A stretch of 64,000 bases of DNA from Shimia ponticola. Lineage in GTDB: Bacteria > Pseudomonadota > Alphaproteobacteria > Rhodobacterales > Rhodobacteraceae. The position numbers were made by a program, and so were the translations under genes. The DNA is taken from assembly GCF_007995215.1 (NCBI RefSeq), contig NZ_VCDK01000003.1, positions 496,001 to 560,000 of the forward strand, in the 5' to 3' direction. The notes below the pieces were generated by a model, which saw only the letters and a list, made by a program, of their open reading frames with translations, searched no databases and was not told the DNA's origin. Position 1 is the first letter of the stretch. Each line of letters starts with the position of its first letter. Shown here piece after piece: positions 35,338 to 44,501 of the stretch.

Positions 35338-36234
35338 TTGAAACGCTTTGCACTGGGAATGGCTGTCGCAGTTCTGGCGGCGACAACAGGATTGGCACAG
35401 GACCGTCCGCAAATCGCGACGGTGAACTATCCTTTGCAATACTTTGCAGAGCAGCTTGCCGGGGATGCCGCCGATGTTCTGTTCCCGGTCCCAGAGGACG
35501 TGGACCCGTCGTTCTGGCGGCCGACGATCAGCGATATCAGTACGATCCAAGGCGCTGACTTGATCCTTTTGAATGGCGCAGGGTTTGCCACCTGGATAGA
35601 TCGTGTGTCCCTGCCCCGGTCGCGTGTCGTGAACACGTCAGTGGCAATCGAAGATCAATTCATTGTCACCAAAAGCATCACCCACAGCCATGGCGACGGC
35701 GGCGAGCATTCGCACGAAGGGCTGGCGGCCTATACCTGGCTCGATCCTACGCTGGCCTCGGCTCAGGCCGAAGCGGTCGCAACGGCGATTGCTGGCAAAG
35801 GGCTGGTCCCGGTCGAGGATGTCGCCGAACGGTTGATTGCATTGCAAGCTGATCTGGCCGCGCTCGACGCGCGCACGGCAGAAGCACTTGCTGATGTAGG
35901 CGATGTGGCCATCATCGCGACGCACCCTCGCTATCAATACCTCGCGCGGCGCTATGATCTGAACATCACCTCTCTGGAATGGGAGGCTGGGGCGATGCCG
36001 AGCGATGCAGAGCTTGCAGAACTGGCCGACGAAGCGGCGCAAACCGGTGCAACAGTCCTGATCTGGGAAGACACGCCGCCAGATGCCGGATTTGACGCGG
36101 TCACCGATTTGGGTCTGCGTAACGTGGTATTCTCACCGCTCGCGACCGCAAACGGTGACGCCGATTTCATTGCATCCTTTGATGCCTACGTTACGGCGTT
36201 ATCAGATGCACTGCAGGCACAGCCGGGAAACTAA
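35338..36234 (+). CDS. ZnuA-like (cluster A-I) substrate-binding protein with degenerate metal site
   Basis: 298 residues. TTG at 35338 is chosen because GGGAG (35327-35331) is correctly spaced; the preceding in-frame TTG at 35323 has none. Signal peptide to about residue 20. The fold follows ZnuA, including a His-rich loop HSHGDGGEHSH (about 116-126). Of the canonical ligands only H196 (THPRYQYLARRY) is kept; the first His is Ser58 (VDPSFW) and the second is Tyr132 (AYTWLDP). It lacks an ABC-3 permease partner and sits behind the LolD/FtsX pair, so it may present metal to the DUF4198 partners rather than feed an importer. Confidence 0.85.
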   Translation: MKRFALGMAVAVLAATTGLAQDRPQIATVNYPLQYFAEQLAGDAADVLFPVPEDVDPSFWRPTISDISTIQGADLILLNGAGFATWIDRVSLPRSRVVNTSVAIEDQFIVTKSITHSHGDGGEHSHEGLAAYTWLDPTLASAQAEAVATAIAGKGLVPVEDVAERLIALQADLAALDARTAEALADVGDVAIIATHPRYQYLARRYDLNITSLEWEAGAMPSDAELAELADEAAQTGATVLIWEDTPPDAGFDAVTDLGLRNVVFSPLATANGDADFIASFDAYVTALSDALQAQPGN

Positions 36235-36240
36235 CGTGTG

Positions 36241-36786
36241 ATGCGTCATGAAATGCAGGTCGGTGACAACACCGACGCCATTGCGCAGGTGTTTCGAGAA
36301 AGCTTTGCTGCGTCCGAAGGACCGGAAGAAGGCGATAGGATCGCGAGCCTTGCCGCCCGCCTAATGGCAGAGACACCGGTGGAAGACTTACGCGTTGTCA
36401 CCGCTTGGGATGATCTGGGGCCATCGAAGGTCGTCGCAGCCATCCTCTTTACCCGGCTGCGATACCCCGACCCGCGTTGCGTCTTTCTTTTGTCGCCCGT
36501 GGCGGTTCTACCGGATTATCAGCGCAAAGGTGTCGGGCAGACCCTGATCACCGCTGGTTTGCAAACCTTGCAGTCAGAGGGCATCGACATCGCCGTGACC
36601 TATGGAGACCCGGCCTTCTATGCTCGGATCGGGTTTCAGCAGGTCACCATTGATCAGGTCCCTGCACCGTATGCGTTGGCCTTGCCGCACGGGTGGCAGG
36701 CGCAAAGCTTGCGCGGGGACGATCTAACCCCGCTCGCAGGTCCTGCTCAGGCCGTCGCCGCTTGGGCCGACCCCGAATTGTGGTAG
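36241..36786 (+). CDS. GNAT-family N-acetyltransferase
   Basis: 181 residues with the GNAT acetyl-CoA motif A, VAVLPDYQRKGVGQTLI, and the following VTYGDPAFYARIGFQQV block, as in YhbS-type acetyltransferases. A GTG immediately before the ATG at 36241 is an alternative start. It follows the ZnuA-like gene by 6 nt and may be co-transcribed. Its last 40 nt overlap convergent cysG. Confidence 0.85.
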   Translation: MRHEMQVGDNTDAIAQVFRESFAASEGPEEGDRIASLAARLMAETPVEDLRVVTAWDDLGPSKVVAAILFTRLRYPDPRCVFLLSPVAVLPDYQRKGVGQTLITAGLQTLQSEGIDIAVTYGDPAFYARIGFQQVTIDQVPAPYALALPHGWQAQSLRGDDLTPLAGPAQAVAAWADPELW

Positions 36787-38171
36787 CTGGACATCGGCAC
36801 AACGCCCGCTGACGTGACCTTGGATTTCGACCATTTCACGAGGATCACCGCGCCGCTGTCGACTCCATGCTCGCTTAGGTCCGAAACCAGCGTATCCAGC
36901 GTGGATTTGATCAGCCGCTCCGTCGGTTTGGACACATCCACGCAGACGTCGATTTGGCCCATTGCCGGAAACCCTTGATCAGCCAGCCGGGCCGCGATCC
37001 GATCTGCCTGACGGGTCGCCATGTAAAACGCCGTGGTCGTACCGGGCGCCGCCAAACGCGTGCAGTCCGGCAGCGCATTGTCGGCGCAGCCTGTACCGGT
37101 CGACAGCACAAATGTATCGGTTGCGCCACGCTCAGTAAGGCTTTGCCCCAAGGCCGCACCCGCCGCCGCAGCAGCTGTGACACCTGGGACGAGGTCAATC
37201 GCGATGCCCGCCCGCTTCGCGGCATCAAGCTCTTCGGTCGCGCGGCCAAAGATGCCCGGATCACCGGATTTCAAGCGGACCACGTTGCGCCCTTTGCGCG
37301 CTTCGGCGACGATCAGCGCGCAGATCTTGTCCTGGGGCCACGCATTCGCGCCAACCTGTTTGCCGACAAAGACGCGCTCCGCATCCCGGCGCGCAAGTTC
37401 AAGCACATCAGGATCGACGAGCCGATCGTAAAAGATCACATCCGCTTCTTGCAGGCGTTCCACGGCCCGCAACGTCATCAGATCGCGCGCGCCAGGTCCC
37501 GCCCCAACGAGAGAGATATGACCCTGCCCTGTTTCCTTTGGCGCGCCACCTGCGGCGATGGCCGCTTTGATGTCTCGCGCGGCTTCCCGCTCGGCGCCCC
37601 GCGCCCACTGTTCACCGGCTTTGCCTTTGAATACCCAGGCCCAGAATGCACGACGCTGATCGCGTGGCACCTGCCGCGCAACGCTTCCTCTCAGCCGTCC
37701 TGCCAGAGAAGCGAGCCCCCCAAGATTGGTTGGCAGCATCCGTTCAAGCTTGGTCTTGATGTCGCGCGTCAGCACCGGCGCGGTGCCTTCGCTTCCGATG
37801 GCGACGACAATGGGGTCACGATCCACAATCGCAGGTGTGGTCATGTCACAGAGGTCTGGCTGATCGACCACATTGACCGGACACCCGGTCAGTTTCGCAA
37901 TGCCGTGAGCAGCCGCATCAAATCCGGGACACCCAGTTCCGACAAAGATCATCGCCGAATCCTGAAACAGCTCGGCCGAAAGCTCGGTCGTCTGCTCCGC
38001 GCGCCCTGAGTCCACGAGGCCCTGCAATTCGTCTTCGAGCGTTTTGGCCACGAGGATCAGCTTGGCGTCGGTCTTGAGCAAAAGGCGCGCCTTCTGCGCA
38101 GCTTGTTCGCCGCCCCCCACAATGACGACCTTGCGGCCTGTGGTACGGATGAACATCGGAAAGGCTTTCAT
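36747..38171 (-). CDS. cysG: Siroheme synthase (trifunctional CysG)
   Basis: 474 residues. The N-terminal precorrin-2 dehydrogenase/ferrochelatase domain has VVIVGGGEQAAQKARLLL. The C-terminal uroporphyrinogen-III methyltransferase starts at about residue 215 with VGAGPGARDLMTLRA, then VIFYDRLVD and KSGDPGIFGRATEEL. It makes siroheme, the cofactor of NirB encoded in the same operon. Last gene of the nas locus, 15 nt behind the trpD2-like gene, and 40 nt overlapping convergent GNAT. Confidence 0.93.
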   Translation of the reverse strand: MKAFPMFIRTTGRKVVIVGGGEQAAQKARLLLKTDAKLILVAKTLEDELQGLVDSGRAEQTTELSAELFQDSAMIFVGTGCPGFDAAAHGIAKLTGCPVNVVDQPDLCDMTTPAIVDRDPIVVAIGSEGTAPVLTRDIKTKLERMLPTNLGGLASLAGRLRGSVARQVPRDQRRAFWAWVFKGKAGEQWARGAEREAARDIKAAIAAGGAPKETGQGHISLVGAGPGARDLMTLRAVERLQEADVIFYDRLVDPDVLELARRDAERVFVGKQVGANAWPQDKICALIVAEARKGRNVVRLKSGDPGIFGRATEELDAAKRAGIAIDLVPGVTAAAAAGAALGQSLTERGATDTFVLSTGTGCADNALPDCTRLAAPGTTTAFYMATRQADRIAARLADQGFPAMGQIDVCVDVSKPTERLIKSTLDTLVSDLSEHGVDSGAVILVKWSKSKVTSAGVVPMSSYHNSGSAQAATA

Positions 38172-38186
38172 GGCTCTGCCCTCTTC

Positions 38187-39104
38187 CTAGGCCGCAGTCT
38201 GCTTTGATGCGGTGTGGTTGGCAATTGTGTCCAGCGCGGCATGCGTCGTGGCCTCGATTATCATGCGCTCGAACGTGTCCGGTTTTTGTGCGTGCCATCG
38301 GGGCGAAAGCGCGTGTCCTGTCGGCTCTGACAGACGGCGGACAACCTGCATCGCTGCTGGATAAGAGGCCTCCCAAGACGCTCCAGCGCGAAGGCCGAAT
38401 GCTGCAATGGATTTCGCCGGATTTAGTTCAAACTCCCCACCGCCGCCTTTAACGACAGTCAGCGCGTCCCACCCCAACAAGGCCGCCGCATCTGCCTGCA
38501 ACAACCGATAAGACGGGTGAAAAACGCCTTGCACACTTGCACGCGCCTGCGCCGGATTCAGCAGCCGGCACACGGTATTCACGCAGGACCGCAAGCCAAG
38601 AACGCTGCGCAGATTCAGCAGCCGAAACAAAGCAGGATGTGCTTCTTCCAGAGGCAGGTAAGCGATGCCGTCGGTCTCAAGGCACCGCGCCGTGGCGTCC
38701 GGCGTCGTAGTTTGGCGGATGCCCAGCGTGGCAAGCCCTGCCCGCACTTTGGGGTCAGACCCGTTCCATCCATGCAGCAACACGGTATGTCCTGCCTCGG
38801 CGACCTGCTTTGCCGAACGCAGGAACCAAGGCGCGCCGCGCGTGCGACCGGCGGCGTATGTAGGCCAGTCCAGATCAACGGATGGCAATTGCGGCATGGC
38901 GATTTGAGCGGCACTGGCGAACCCGGCAATCTCTTCGGCGGTTTCTCCCTTCATCCGCAAAAGCATCAGGATGGCACCGACCGCTTCGGGTGCTGCCTCC
39001 TCTTCAAGCATCAACGTCATCGCATGCCGCGCTTCGTCTTGCGTCAAAGACCGAGAGCGACCCGGCCCGCGCCCCAGTATCCGGACATAATCGGCCAACA
39101 TCAT
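38187..39104 (-). CDS. Anthranilate-phosphoribosyltransferase-like protein (TrpD2/YbiB type)
   Basis: 305 residues in the glycosyltransferase family 3 fold. The N-terminal helical domain reads ILGRGPGRSRSLTQDEARHAMTLMLEEEAAPEAVGAILMLLRMKGET and the barrel part includes VLLHGWNGSDPK and GGGGEFELNPAKS. The phosphoribosyl-pyrophosphate site is not clearly conserved, as in TrpD2/YbiB proteins, which are reported to bind nucleic acids rather than make tryptophan. The start at 39104 overlaps the nasA stop (ATGA). Why it sits between nasA and cysG is unknown. Confidence 0.82.
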   Translation of the reverse strand: MMLADYVRILGRGPGRSRSLTQDEARHAMTLMLEEEAAPEAVGAILMLLRMKGETAEEIAGFASAAQIAMPQLPSVDLDWPTYAAGRTRGAPWFLRSAKQVAEAGHTVLLHGWNGSDPKVRAGLATLGIRQTTTPDATARCLETDGIAYLPLEEAHPALFRLLNLRSVLGLRSCVNTVCRLLNPAQARASVQGVFHPSYRLLQADAAALLGWDALTVVKGGGGEFELNPAKSIAAFGLRAGASWEASYPAAMQVVRRLSEPTGHALSPRWHAQKPDTFERMIIEATTHAALDTIANHTASKQTAA

Positions 39105-41731
39105 TCTGCCGCTTCCCGAAAGGTGACGCGGGACAAAAGTTGAGACAGTTCTGGACGGCAAGAACCACAATTCGTGCCCGCGCCCAATGCCTCTCCGATG
39201 GCGTCGACGCTCAGCAAGCCCTGGGTTTCGATCGCCTCAAGAATGATGTTCATCCCGGTGCTAAAGCAAGCGCAGACCACAGGCCCGGGATTGGGTACAT
39301 TGGCTGGCACCCGCCCAATCACGGCCGCCTCGGCCGGTTCACCGGGCAAAGTAGCAAGATAGTCGCGCATCACGGCGACAGGCTCGGACGCAATGTACAG
39401 GGCCCCGACCAAGCGTCCGCCCTCATGCAGAACGATGCGGGCTGTGCCGCGCTTTGCATCCTCGAATAGGATGGCTTCGGCGTGCGACGTGCCGAGGACC
39501 GCACGCGCGGTTGCTTCCCAATTCTCGACCGGTCCTGTCCCAGCGATTTCGGCACGGAAACCAGCATCGGTGCGCGCCAGCGCCCAGTAGTCGCCAATCG
39601 GGGTCATAGCGCTGGACGAGATGGCAAATCCGTACCAATCCGCTTGAAACCGCTCGACAGCGACTGTGCTTGCCTTGCTCTCTGGCTGGCCGGAAACGGG
39701 GTCTGTGTTCGGCGCAACAAGATCATCAATGCGCGCCGACGGCGCTGTCTCACCCGTCCAATGGATCGGTGCAAAAACCTGACCCTCTTGGACGTCATTC
39801 GTGATCCGAGCACGAAGAATAGCCTGACCGTTGGCATTTTTCACGCGCACGAGGTCGGCGGACCGCAGACCAAGCCGCGCCGCATCCTCTGGGTTCAGAT
39901 CAAGGAACGGCTCTGGAAGATGCGATGAAAGACGCGGCGATAACGCCGTGCGTGTCATGGTGTGCCACTGGTCCCGCAAGCGTCCCGTATTCAGGCGGAG
40001 CGGGAAGTCCTCGGATGGAAGCGAGGCGGGTGCACGGGCGCTGACTGGAACCATCCGCGCTTTGCCATCTGTATGAAAGAACTGACCATCGGCAAAGAAC
40101 CGACCACCTGTTCGCTCGGCGGTCACTGGCCAACGCGTTGGAACAAGGTCTTCGTATTCGGCGTCTGACAGGTCCCCAAGTCCAGAGATGTCGAAGTCGC
40201 GCCCAAAGCCCGCAGCGATGCCGGACAAAATGGCGTATTCCCGAAAGATCTCTGCAGGAGTGGCGTAGTCAAAGGCAGTGTCAAAGCCCATGCGCCTGCC
40301 CACTTCGGCAAGGATATCCCAGTCGGCACGTGCCGCCCCCGGTGCCGGCAGAACAGCCCTTTGACGGCTTATGGTGCGGTCTGAATTGGTGACGGTGCCG
40401 TTCTTTTCTGCCCAAGCCGCTGCAGGCAGCAAGACGTCAGCCAAACGGGCAGTGTCGGACTGAGCTGTGATCTCGCTTACAACGGTAAAGGGACAGGCGG
40501 CGATGGCAGCGCGAACACGGGCCGCATCCGGCATCGAGACCGCGGGATTGGTGTGAATGACCCAGAGCGCCTTGATCTGCCCCTCTTCGACCGCCTTGAA
40601 CATATCGACGGCTTTCAGGCCCGGTGCGCTCGGAACAGACGGTGCCTGCCAGAAATCCCGCACGGCGGTGCGGTGATCGGCATTCTCAAGATCAAGATGG
40701 CAGGCCAACATGTTCGCCAAGCCACCGACCTCACGCCCGCCCATGGCGTTGGGTTGTCCTGTGACTGAAAACGGCCCCATGCCGGGACGACCAATCCGTC
40801 CGGTCGCGAGGTGACAGTTCAGGATCGCGTTCACCTTGTCGCTGCCGGAAGTCGATTGATTGATGCCCTGCGAATAGACAGTCACAACGCGCTGAGTGTC
40901 GATCCAAAGGTCGTAAAAGCGGTTCAGGTCGTCTTCGGATAGCCCGGTCATTGCCAAATCGTCGGAACGGGCCGAGGCGATAGCGTCATCCAGACCATTA
41001 AGGTGGTGGGCAAAGTCTGATGATATCTGTCCGCGCTCGGCAATCTTGGCCAGAAGGCCATTGAATAGCGCTGCGTCGCTGCCCGGGGCCAAAGCAAGGT
41101 GCAGGTCTGCATCCTCACAGGTCGCGGTCCGACGTGGGTCGATGACCACGATCTTGGTGCCGCGTTCTTTGCGAGCCGCCAGCAGGCGCTGGTGCAGAAC
41201 CGGATGGCACCATGCAAGGTTCGATCCGGTCAACACGACAAGATCGGCCTCTTCCAGATCCTCATAGGTGCCAGGAACGGTATCGGTCCCAAAGGCACGT
41301 TTGTGCCCCGCAACCGAGGACGCCATGCAAAGACGCGAATTGGTGTCGATATTGGCCGAGCCGATAAATCCCTTCATCAGCTTGTTTGCGACGTAATAAT
41401 CCTCTGTCAAAAGCTGACCAGAGACGTAGAACGCCACGCTATCGGGACCGTGCTGATTAATGGCGTCGCGGAACGTATCGGCAAGCAGCGCCAGAGCCGT
41501 GTCCCAATCGGCGTCTTGGCCGCCGATTTGCGGTGACAAGAGCCGCTGTTCCAGTCCCACTGTCTGACCCAAAGCCGATCCTTTTGAGCATAAGCGCCCC
41601 CGGTTAGCCGGGTGGTCCGGATCGCCCCGAACCGCCAAACCGCCCTGCCCGTCGGGACGCAGCAACACTCCGCAGCCCACGCCGCAGTAAGGGCATGTTG
41701 ACCGTGTTTCAGGCATGCCCGCGCCGTCCAT
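39101..41731 (-). CDS. nasA: Assimilatory nitrate reductase catalytic subunit
   Basis: 876-residue molybdopterin enzyme. The N-terminal 4Fe-4S motif uses C13, C16, C20 and C48 (CPYCGVGC, RLCSKG). The Mo-bisMGD domains follow, with molybdopterin blocks such as GSNLAWCHPVLHQRL and YSQGINQSTSGSDKVNAI. The C-terminus (about 815-870) is a BFD-like [2Fe-2S] domain, VVCACFSTGMN then GTNCGSCRPEL. It reduces nitrate to nitrite in the cytoplasm. The ATG shares its A with the nirD stop (TGATG), supporting this start. Confidence 0.95.
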   Translation of the reverse strand: MDGAGMPETRSTCPYCGVGCGVLLRPDGQGGLAVRGDPDHPANRGRLCSKGSALGQTVGLEQRLLSPQIGGQDADWDTALALLADTFRDAINQHGPDSVAFYVSGQLLTEDYYVANKLMKGFIGSANIDTNSRLCMASSVAGHKRAFGTDTVPGTYEDLEEADLVVLTGSNLAWCHPVLHQRLLAARKERGTKIVVIDPRRTATCEDADLHLALAPGSDAALFNGLLAKIAERGQISSDFAHHLNGLDDAIASARSDDLAMTGLSEDDLNRFYDLWIDTQRVVTVYSQGINQSTSGSDKVNAILNCHLATGRIGRPGMGPFSVTGQPNAMGGREVGGLANMLACHLDLENADHRTAVRDFWQAPSVPSAPGLKAVDMFKAVEEGQIKALWVIHTNPAVSMPDAARVRAAIAACPFTVVSEITAQSDTARLADVLLPAAAWAEKNGTVTNSDRTISRQRAVLPAPGAARADWDILAEVGRRMGFDTAFDYATPAEIFREYAILSGIAAGFGRDFDISGLGDLSDAEYEDLVPTRWPVTAERTGGRFFADGQFFHTDGKARMVPVSARAPASLPSEDFPLRLNTGRLRDQWHTMTRTALSPRLSSHLPEPFLDLNPEDAARLGLRSADLVRVKNANGQAILRARITNDVQEGQVFAPIHWTGETAPSARIDDLVAPNTDPVSGQPESKASTVAVERFQADWYGFAISSSAMTPIGDYWALARTDAGFRAEIAGTGPVENWEATARAVLGTSHAEAILFEDAKRGTARIVLHEGGRLVGALYIASEPVAVMRDYLATLPGEPAEAAVIGRVPANVPNPGPVVCACFSTGMNIILEAIETQGLLSVDAIGEALGAGTNCGSCRPELSQLLSRVTFREAAE

Positions 41732-42060
41732 CAGGCTGCACTCCGCGCAATCAGTTTGGACCCGTCAATCCAGACTCGGTCCCCGTCGATCCGCACCGCA
41801 TAGGTTGGAATCGACGCATCCTCGCCATTTGCCTGCCCGGTGTTCAGATCAAACACCCAGTTGTGAAGAGGACAGGTGACAGACTGCCCATGCACGATCC
41901 CTTCTGAGAGCGGCCCGCCTTTGTGCGGACAGGTATCCGAGGCGGCAAACACTTCATCCTGCGCGGTCCGAAACAGAGCCACGCATCCAAGCTCTGTCTT
42001 GATCTTGCGCGCGCCGCGCAGGGGAATGTCGTCGATGTGCCCGATGTCGATCCAGCTCAT
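41731..42060 (-). CDS. nirD: Nitrite reductase (NADH) small subunit
   Basis: 109 residues with the Rieske-type layout CPHKGGPLSEG and CPLHNWVFDLNTG (Cys-x-His and Cys-x2-His). The family usually forms a complex with NirB. The start at 42060 (MSWIDIG) is chosen because it overlaps the nirB stop as ATGA; a longer frame upstream is discarded. Confidence 0.92.
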   Translation of the reverse strand: MSWIDIGHIDDIPLRGARKIKTELGCVALFRTAQDEVFAASDTCPHKGGPLSEGIVHGQSVTCPLHNWVFDLNTGQANGEDASIPTYAVRIDGDRVWIDGSKLIARSAA

Positions 42061-44501
42061 TCCGCTGCCTCCAATGTCAGGTCGGCCAACGGGGCATAGT
42101 CCGCTGCCTTGGTTTCCGCGTGCTCGGCCCACGGGTCATGGCGATAGATGGATTGGGACAGTTCAAACCGCTCGACCAATGCGCGGCGGTTGTCTGCATC
42201 ATCGACAATCCGCTCTTTGACCCAGTCCATGCCGACCTTCGCCAGCCATTTGTAGATCCGATCGAGGTATTTGCCGTTCTCGCGATACAGCTGAGTGACA
42301 GCGATGACCGTTTCGATGGCCTCTTCTTCGGTCGGGACCGAAACCAACAACTCGGTTTCCTTGACGTCCATGCCTGCGGCACCGCCGATGCTGATCTGAT
42401 AGCCACTGTCGACACAGACGATGCCAATGTCCTTGCATGTCGCTTCGGCGCAATTGCGTGGACAGCCCGAGACCGCCAGCTTGAGTTTATGCGGTGTCCA
42501 AGCGCCGTGCAGAACCTTCTCAAGCTTGATGCCAAGCCCAGTGCTGTCCTGGGTCCCAAACCGACAATGATCCGTGCCGACACAGGTTTTCACTGTGCGC
42601 AAACCCTTGGAATAGGCGTAGCCTGAAACCATTCCGGCCTTGTTCAGGTCGGACCAGATCGCAGGCAAATCCTCTCCTTTGACACCGAGCAAGTCGATGC
42701 GTTGACCGCCTGTCACCTTGACAGTAGGCACATCGTATTTTTCCGCTGCATCGGCGATGGCGCGCAGTTCGGAGGGCGTCGTGACGCCACCCCACATCCG
42801 CGGCACAACACTGAATGTGCCGTCTTTCTGGATGTTTGCGTGGCGACGTTCATTCACGAAACGTGATTGCGGATCGTCTTGATACTCAATCGGCCAGTCT
42901 GCCAGCAGATAGAAATTAATCGCCGGGCGGCAGACATGGCATCCATTGCGCGTCTTCCATCCGAGTTCTTGCCACACCGCATCTTGGGATTTCAGCTCTT
43001 GGGACTTGATCAGACGTCGCACGTCCTCATGCGTTAGGTCACAGCACCCACAAATGGGCTGCGCCGTTGGCAATTGAAAATCGTCGCCCAACGTGACCTG
43101 AAGCACCTGCTCGACCAAACCCGTGCATGTCCCACAGGACGCGCTGGCCTTGGTCGTGGCCCGAATGGCTCCAAGATCGGTTGCGCCATTTGCGATGGCG
43201 TCGGTGATTGTGCTTTTGCAAATGCCGTTGCAGCCGCAAATCTCCGCATCAGGCGGCAATGCTGCAACGGCTGAGAGCGGGTCCGAGGTATCGCCCCCCT
43301 GATAGGCAGGTCCAAAGATCAGCGTATCGCGCATCTCTTCGATCGAGGTGCCGTCCTTGATCAATTGGAAGAACCAGTTGCCATCGGCCGTATCGCCATA
43401 AAGCACCGCACCAACGAGCGTTTCACCTTCGATGACCAAACGCTTGTAAACACCGCGCGATGGGTCGCGGAACACGATATCCTCGCGGCCTGCGCCATCA
43501 GCAAAATCACCTGCAGAAAATAGATCGCAGCCGGTGACCTTGAGCTTGGTCGAAAGTGATTTCTGAACAAACGCCGCCTCTTGACCCAAGAGCGTCTGCG
43601 CCAGAACCTTGGCCTGATCATAAAGCGGCGCGACAAGGCCAAAAAGCGCGCCGTCATGCTCAACGCATTCACCAACGGCAAATACGTCCTTGTCAGACGT
43701 ACCCAACTGATCATCGACGTGAATGCCCTTGCCAACAGCAAGACCCATCTCTGACGCCAGCGCCGTATTCGGACGAATGCCGACCGCCATCACCAACAGG
43801 TCACAAGGCAGCTCTGTGCCATCATCCAGAACGAGCGCTTTGACCTGCCCGTCTTCGCCGCGAATTTCCTTTGAATTCGCTTGAAGCTTGATCGTAATCC
43901 CCTTGGATTCAAGGGACTTTTTCAAAAGGTACCCCGCCGCTTCGTCAAGCTGCCGCTCCATGAGGTGGCCCATGATATGAACGACGGTCACATCGACACC
44001 GCGCGCGGCCATGCCTGCTGCGGCCTCGAGGCCCAAAAGGCCACCACCGATGACCACGACCTTATTGCCCGCACCCATCTTCATCATGGCTTCGGTATCT
44101 TCGAGGTCACGATAGGCAATGACGCCATCAAGGTCGTGCCCGGGCAAGGGAATGATGAACGGATTGGACCCTGTGCCAAGGATCAGTTTGTCATATGGCA
44201 CAGCGCCGTGTTCACCCAAAACGACCTTGGCCTCGCGGTCGATGCTGACAACCTTTTCGCCAAAGCGGCAGGTGATACCGCGCTCTGCGTACCATGCGTC
44301 ATCATGGGTCACGATCTCTTCGTATGTCTGATCCCCGGCAAGCACCGGCGACAGCATGATACGGTTATAGTTGCCGCGTGGCTCGGCGTTGAAAAGCGTG
44401 ATGTCAAAGGCGTCCGGTGCCGCCTCGGTCAAGTGCTCCAGCACCCGACCCGAAGCCATTCCGGCACCCACTACAACCAGTCTCTGTTTCATGGCAGTCA
44501 C
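42057..44501 (-). CDS. nirB: Nitrite reductase (NADH) large subunit
   Basis: 814 residues. Two FAD/NAD Rossmann motifs (VVVGAGMASG near the N-terminus, VVIGGGLLGLEAAAG about 150) are followed by two BFD-like [2Fe-2S] segments (CGCNGICKSTITDAI with CGTCTGL, and CGCCDLTHEDVR with CHVCRP). The C-terminal siroheme/4Fe-4S half has CVGTDHCRFG and SGCPRNCAEATC. It reduces nitrite to ammonium with NADH. Coupled by a 4-nt overlap to the upstream transporter ATPase gene. Confidence 0.95.
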   Translation of the reverse strand: MTAMKQRLVVVGAGMASGRVLEHLTEAAPDAFDITLFNAEPRGNYNRIMLSPVLAGDQTYEEIVTHDDAWYAERGITCRFGEKVVSIDREAKVVLGEHGAVPYDKLILGTGSNPFIIPLPGHDLDGVIAYRDLEDTEAMMKMGAGNKVVVIGGGLLGLEAAAGMAARGVDVTVVHIMGHLMERQLDEAAGYLLKKSLESKGITIKLQANSKEIRGEDGQVKALVLDDGTELPCDLLVMAVGIRPNTALASEMGLAVGKGIHVDDQLGTSDKDVFAVGECVEHDGALFGLVAPLYDQAKVLAQTLLGQEAAFVQKSLSTKLKVTGCDLFSAGDFADGAGREDIVFRDPSRGVYKRLVIEGETLVGAVLYGDTADGNWFFQLIKDGTSIEEMRDTLIFGPAYQGGDTSDPLSAVAALPPDAEICGCNGICKSTITDAIANGATDLGAIRATTKASASCGTCTGLVEQVLQVTLGDDFQLPTAQPICGCCDLTHEDVRRLIKSQELKSQDAVWQELGWKTRNGCHVCRPAINFYLLADWPIEYQDDPQSRFVNERRHANIQKDGTFSVVPRMWGGVTTPSELRAIADAAEKYDVPTVKVTGGQRIDLLGVKGEDLPAIWSDLNKAGMVSGYAYSKGLRTVKTCVGTDHCRFGTQDSTGLGIKLEKVLHGAWTPHKLKLAVSGCPRNCAEATCKDIGIVCVDSGYQISIGGAAGMDVKETELLVSVPTEEEAIETVIAVTQLYRENGKYLDRIYKWLAKVGMDWVKERIVDDADNRRALVERFELSQSIYRHDPWAEHAETKAADYAPLADLTLEAAE

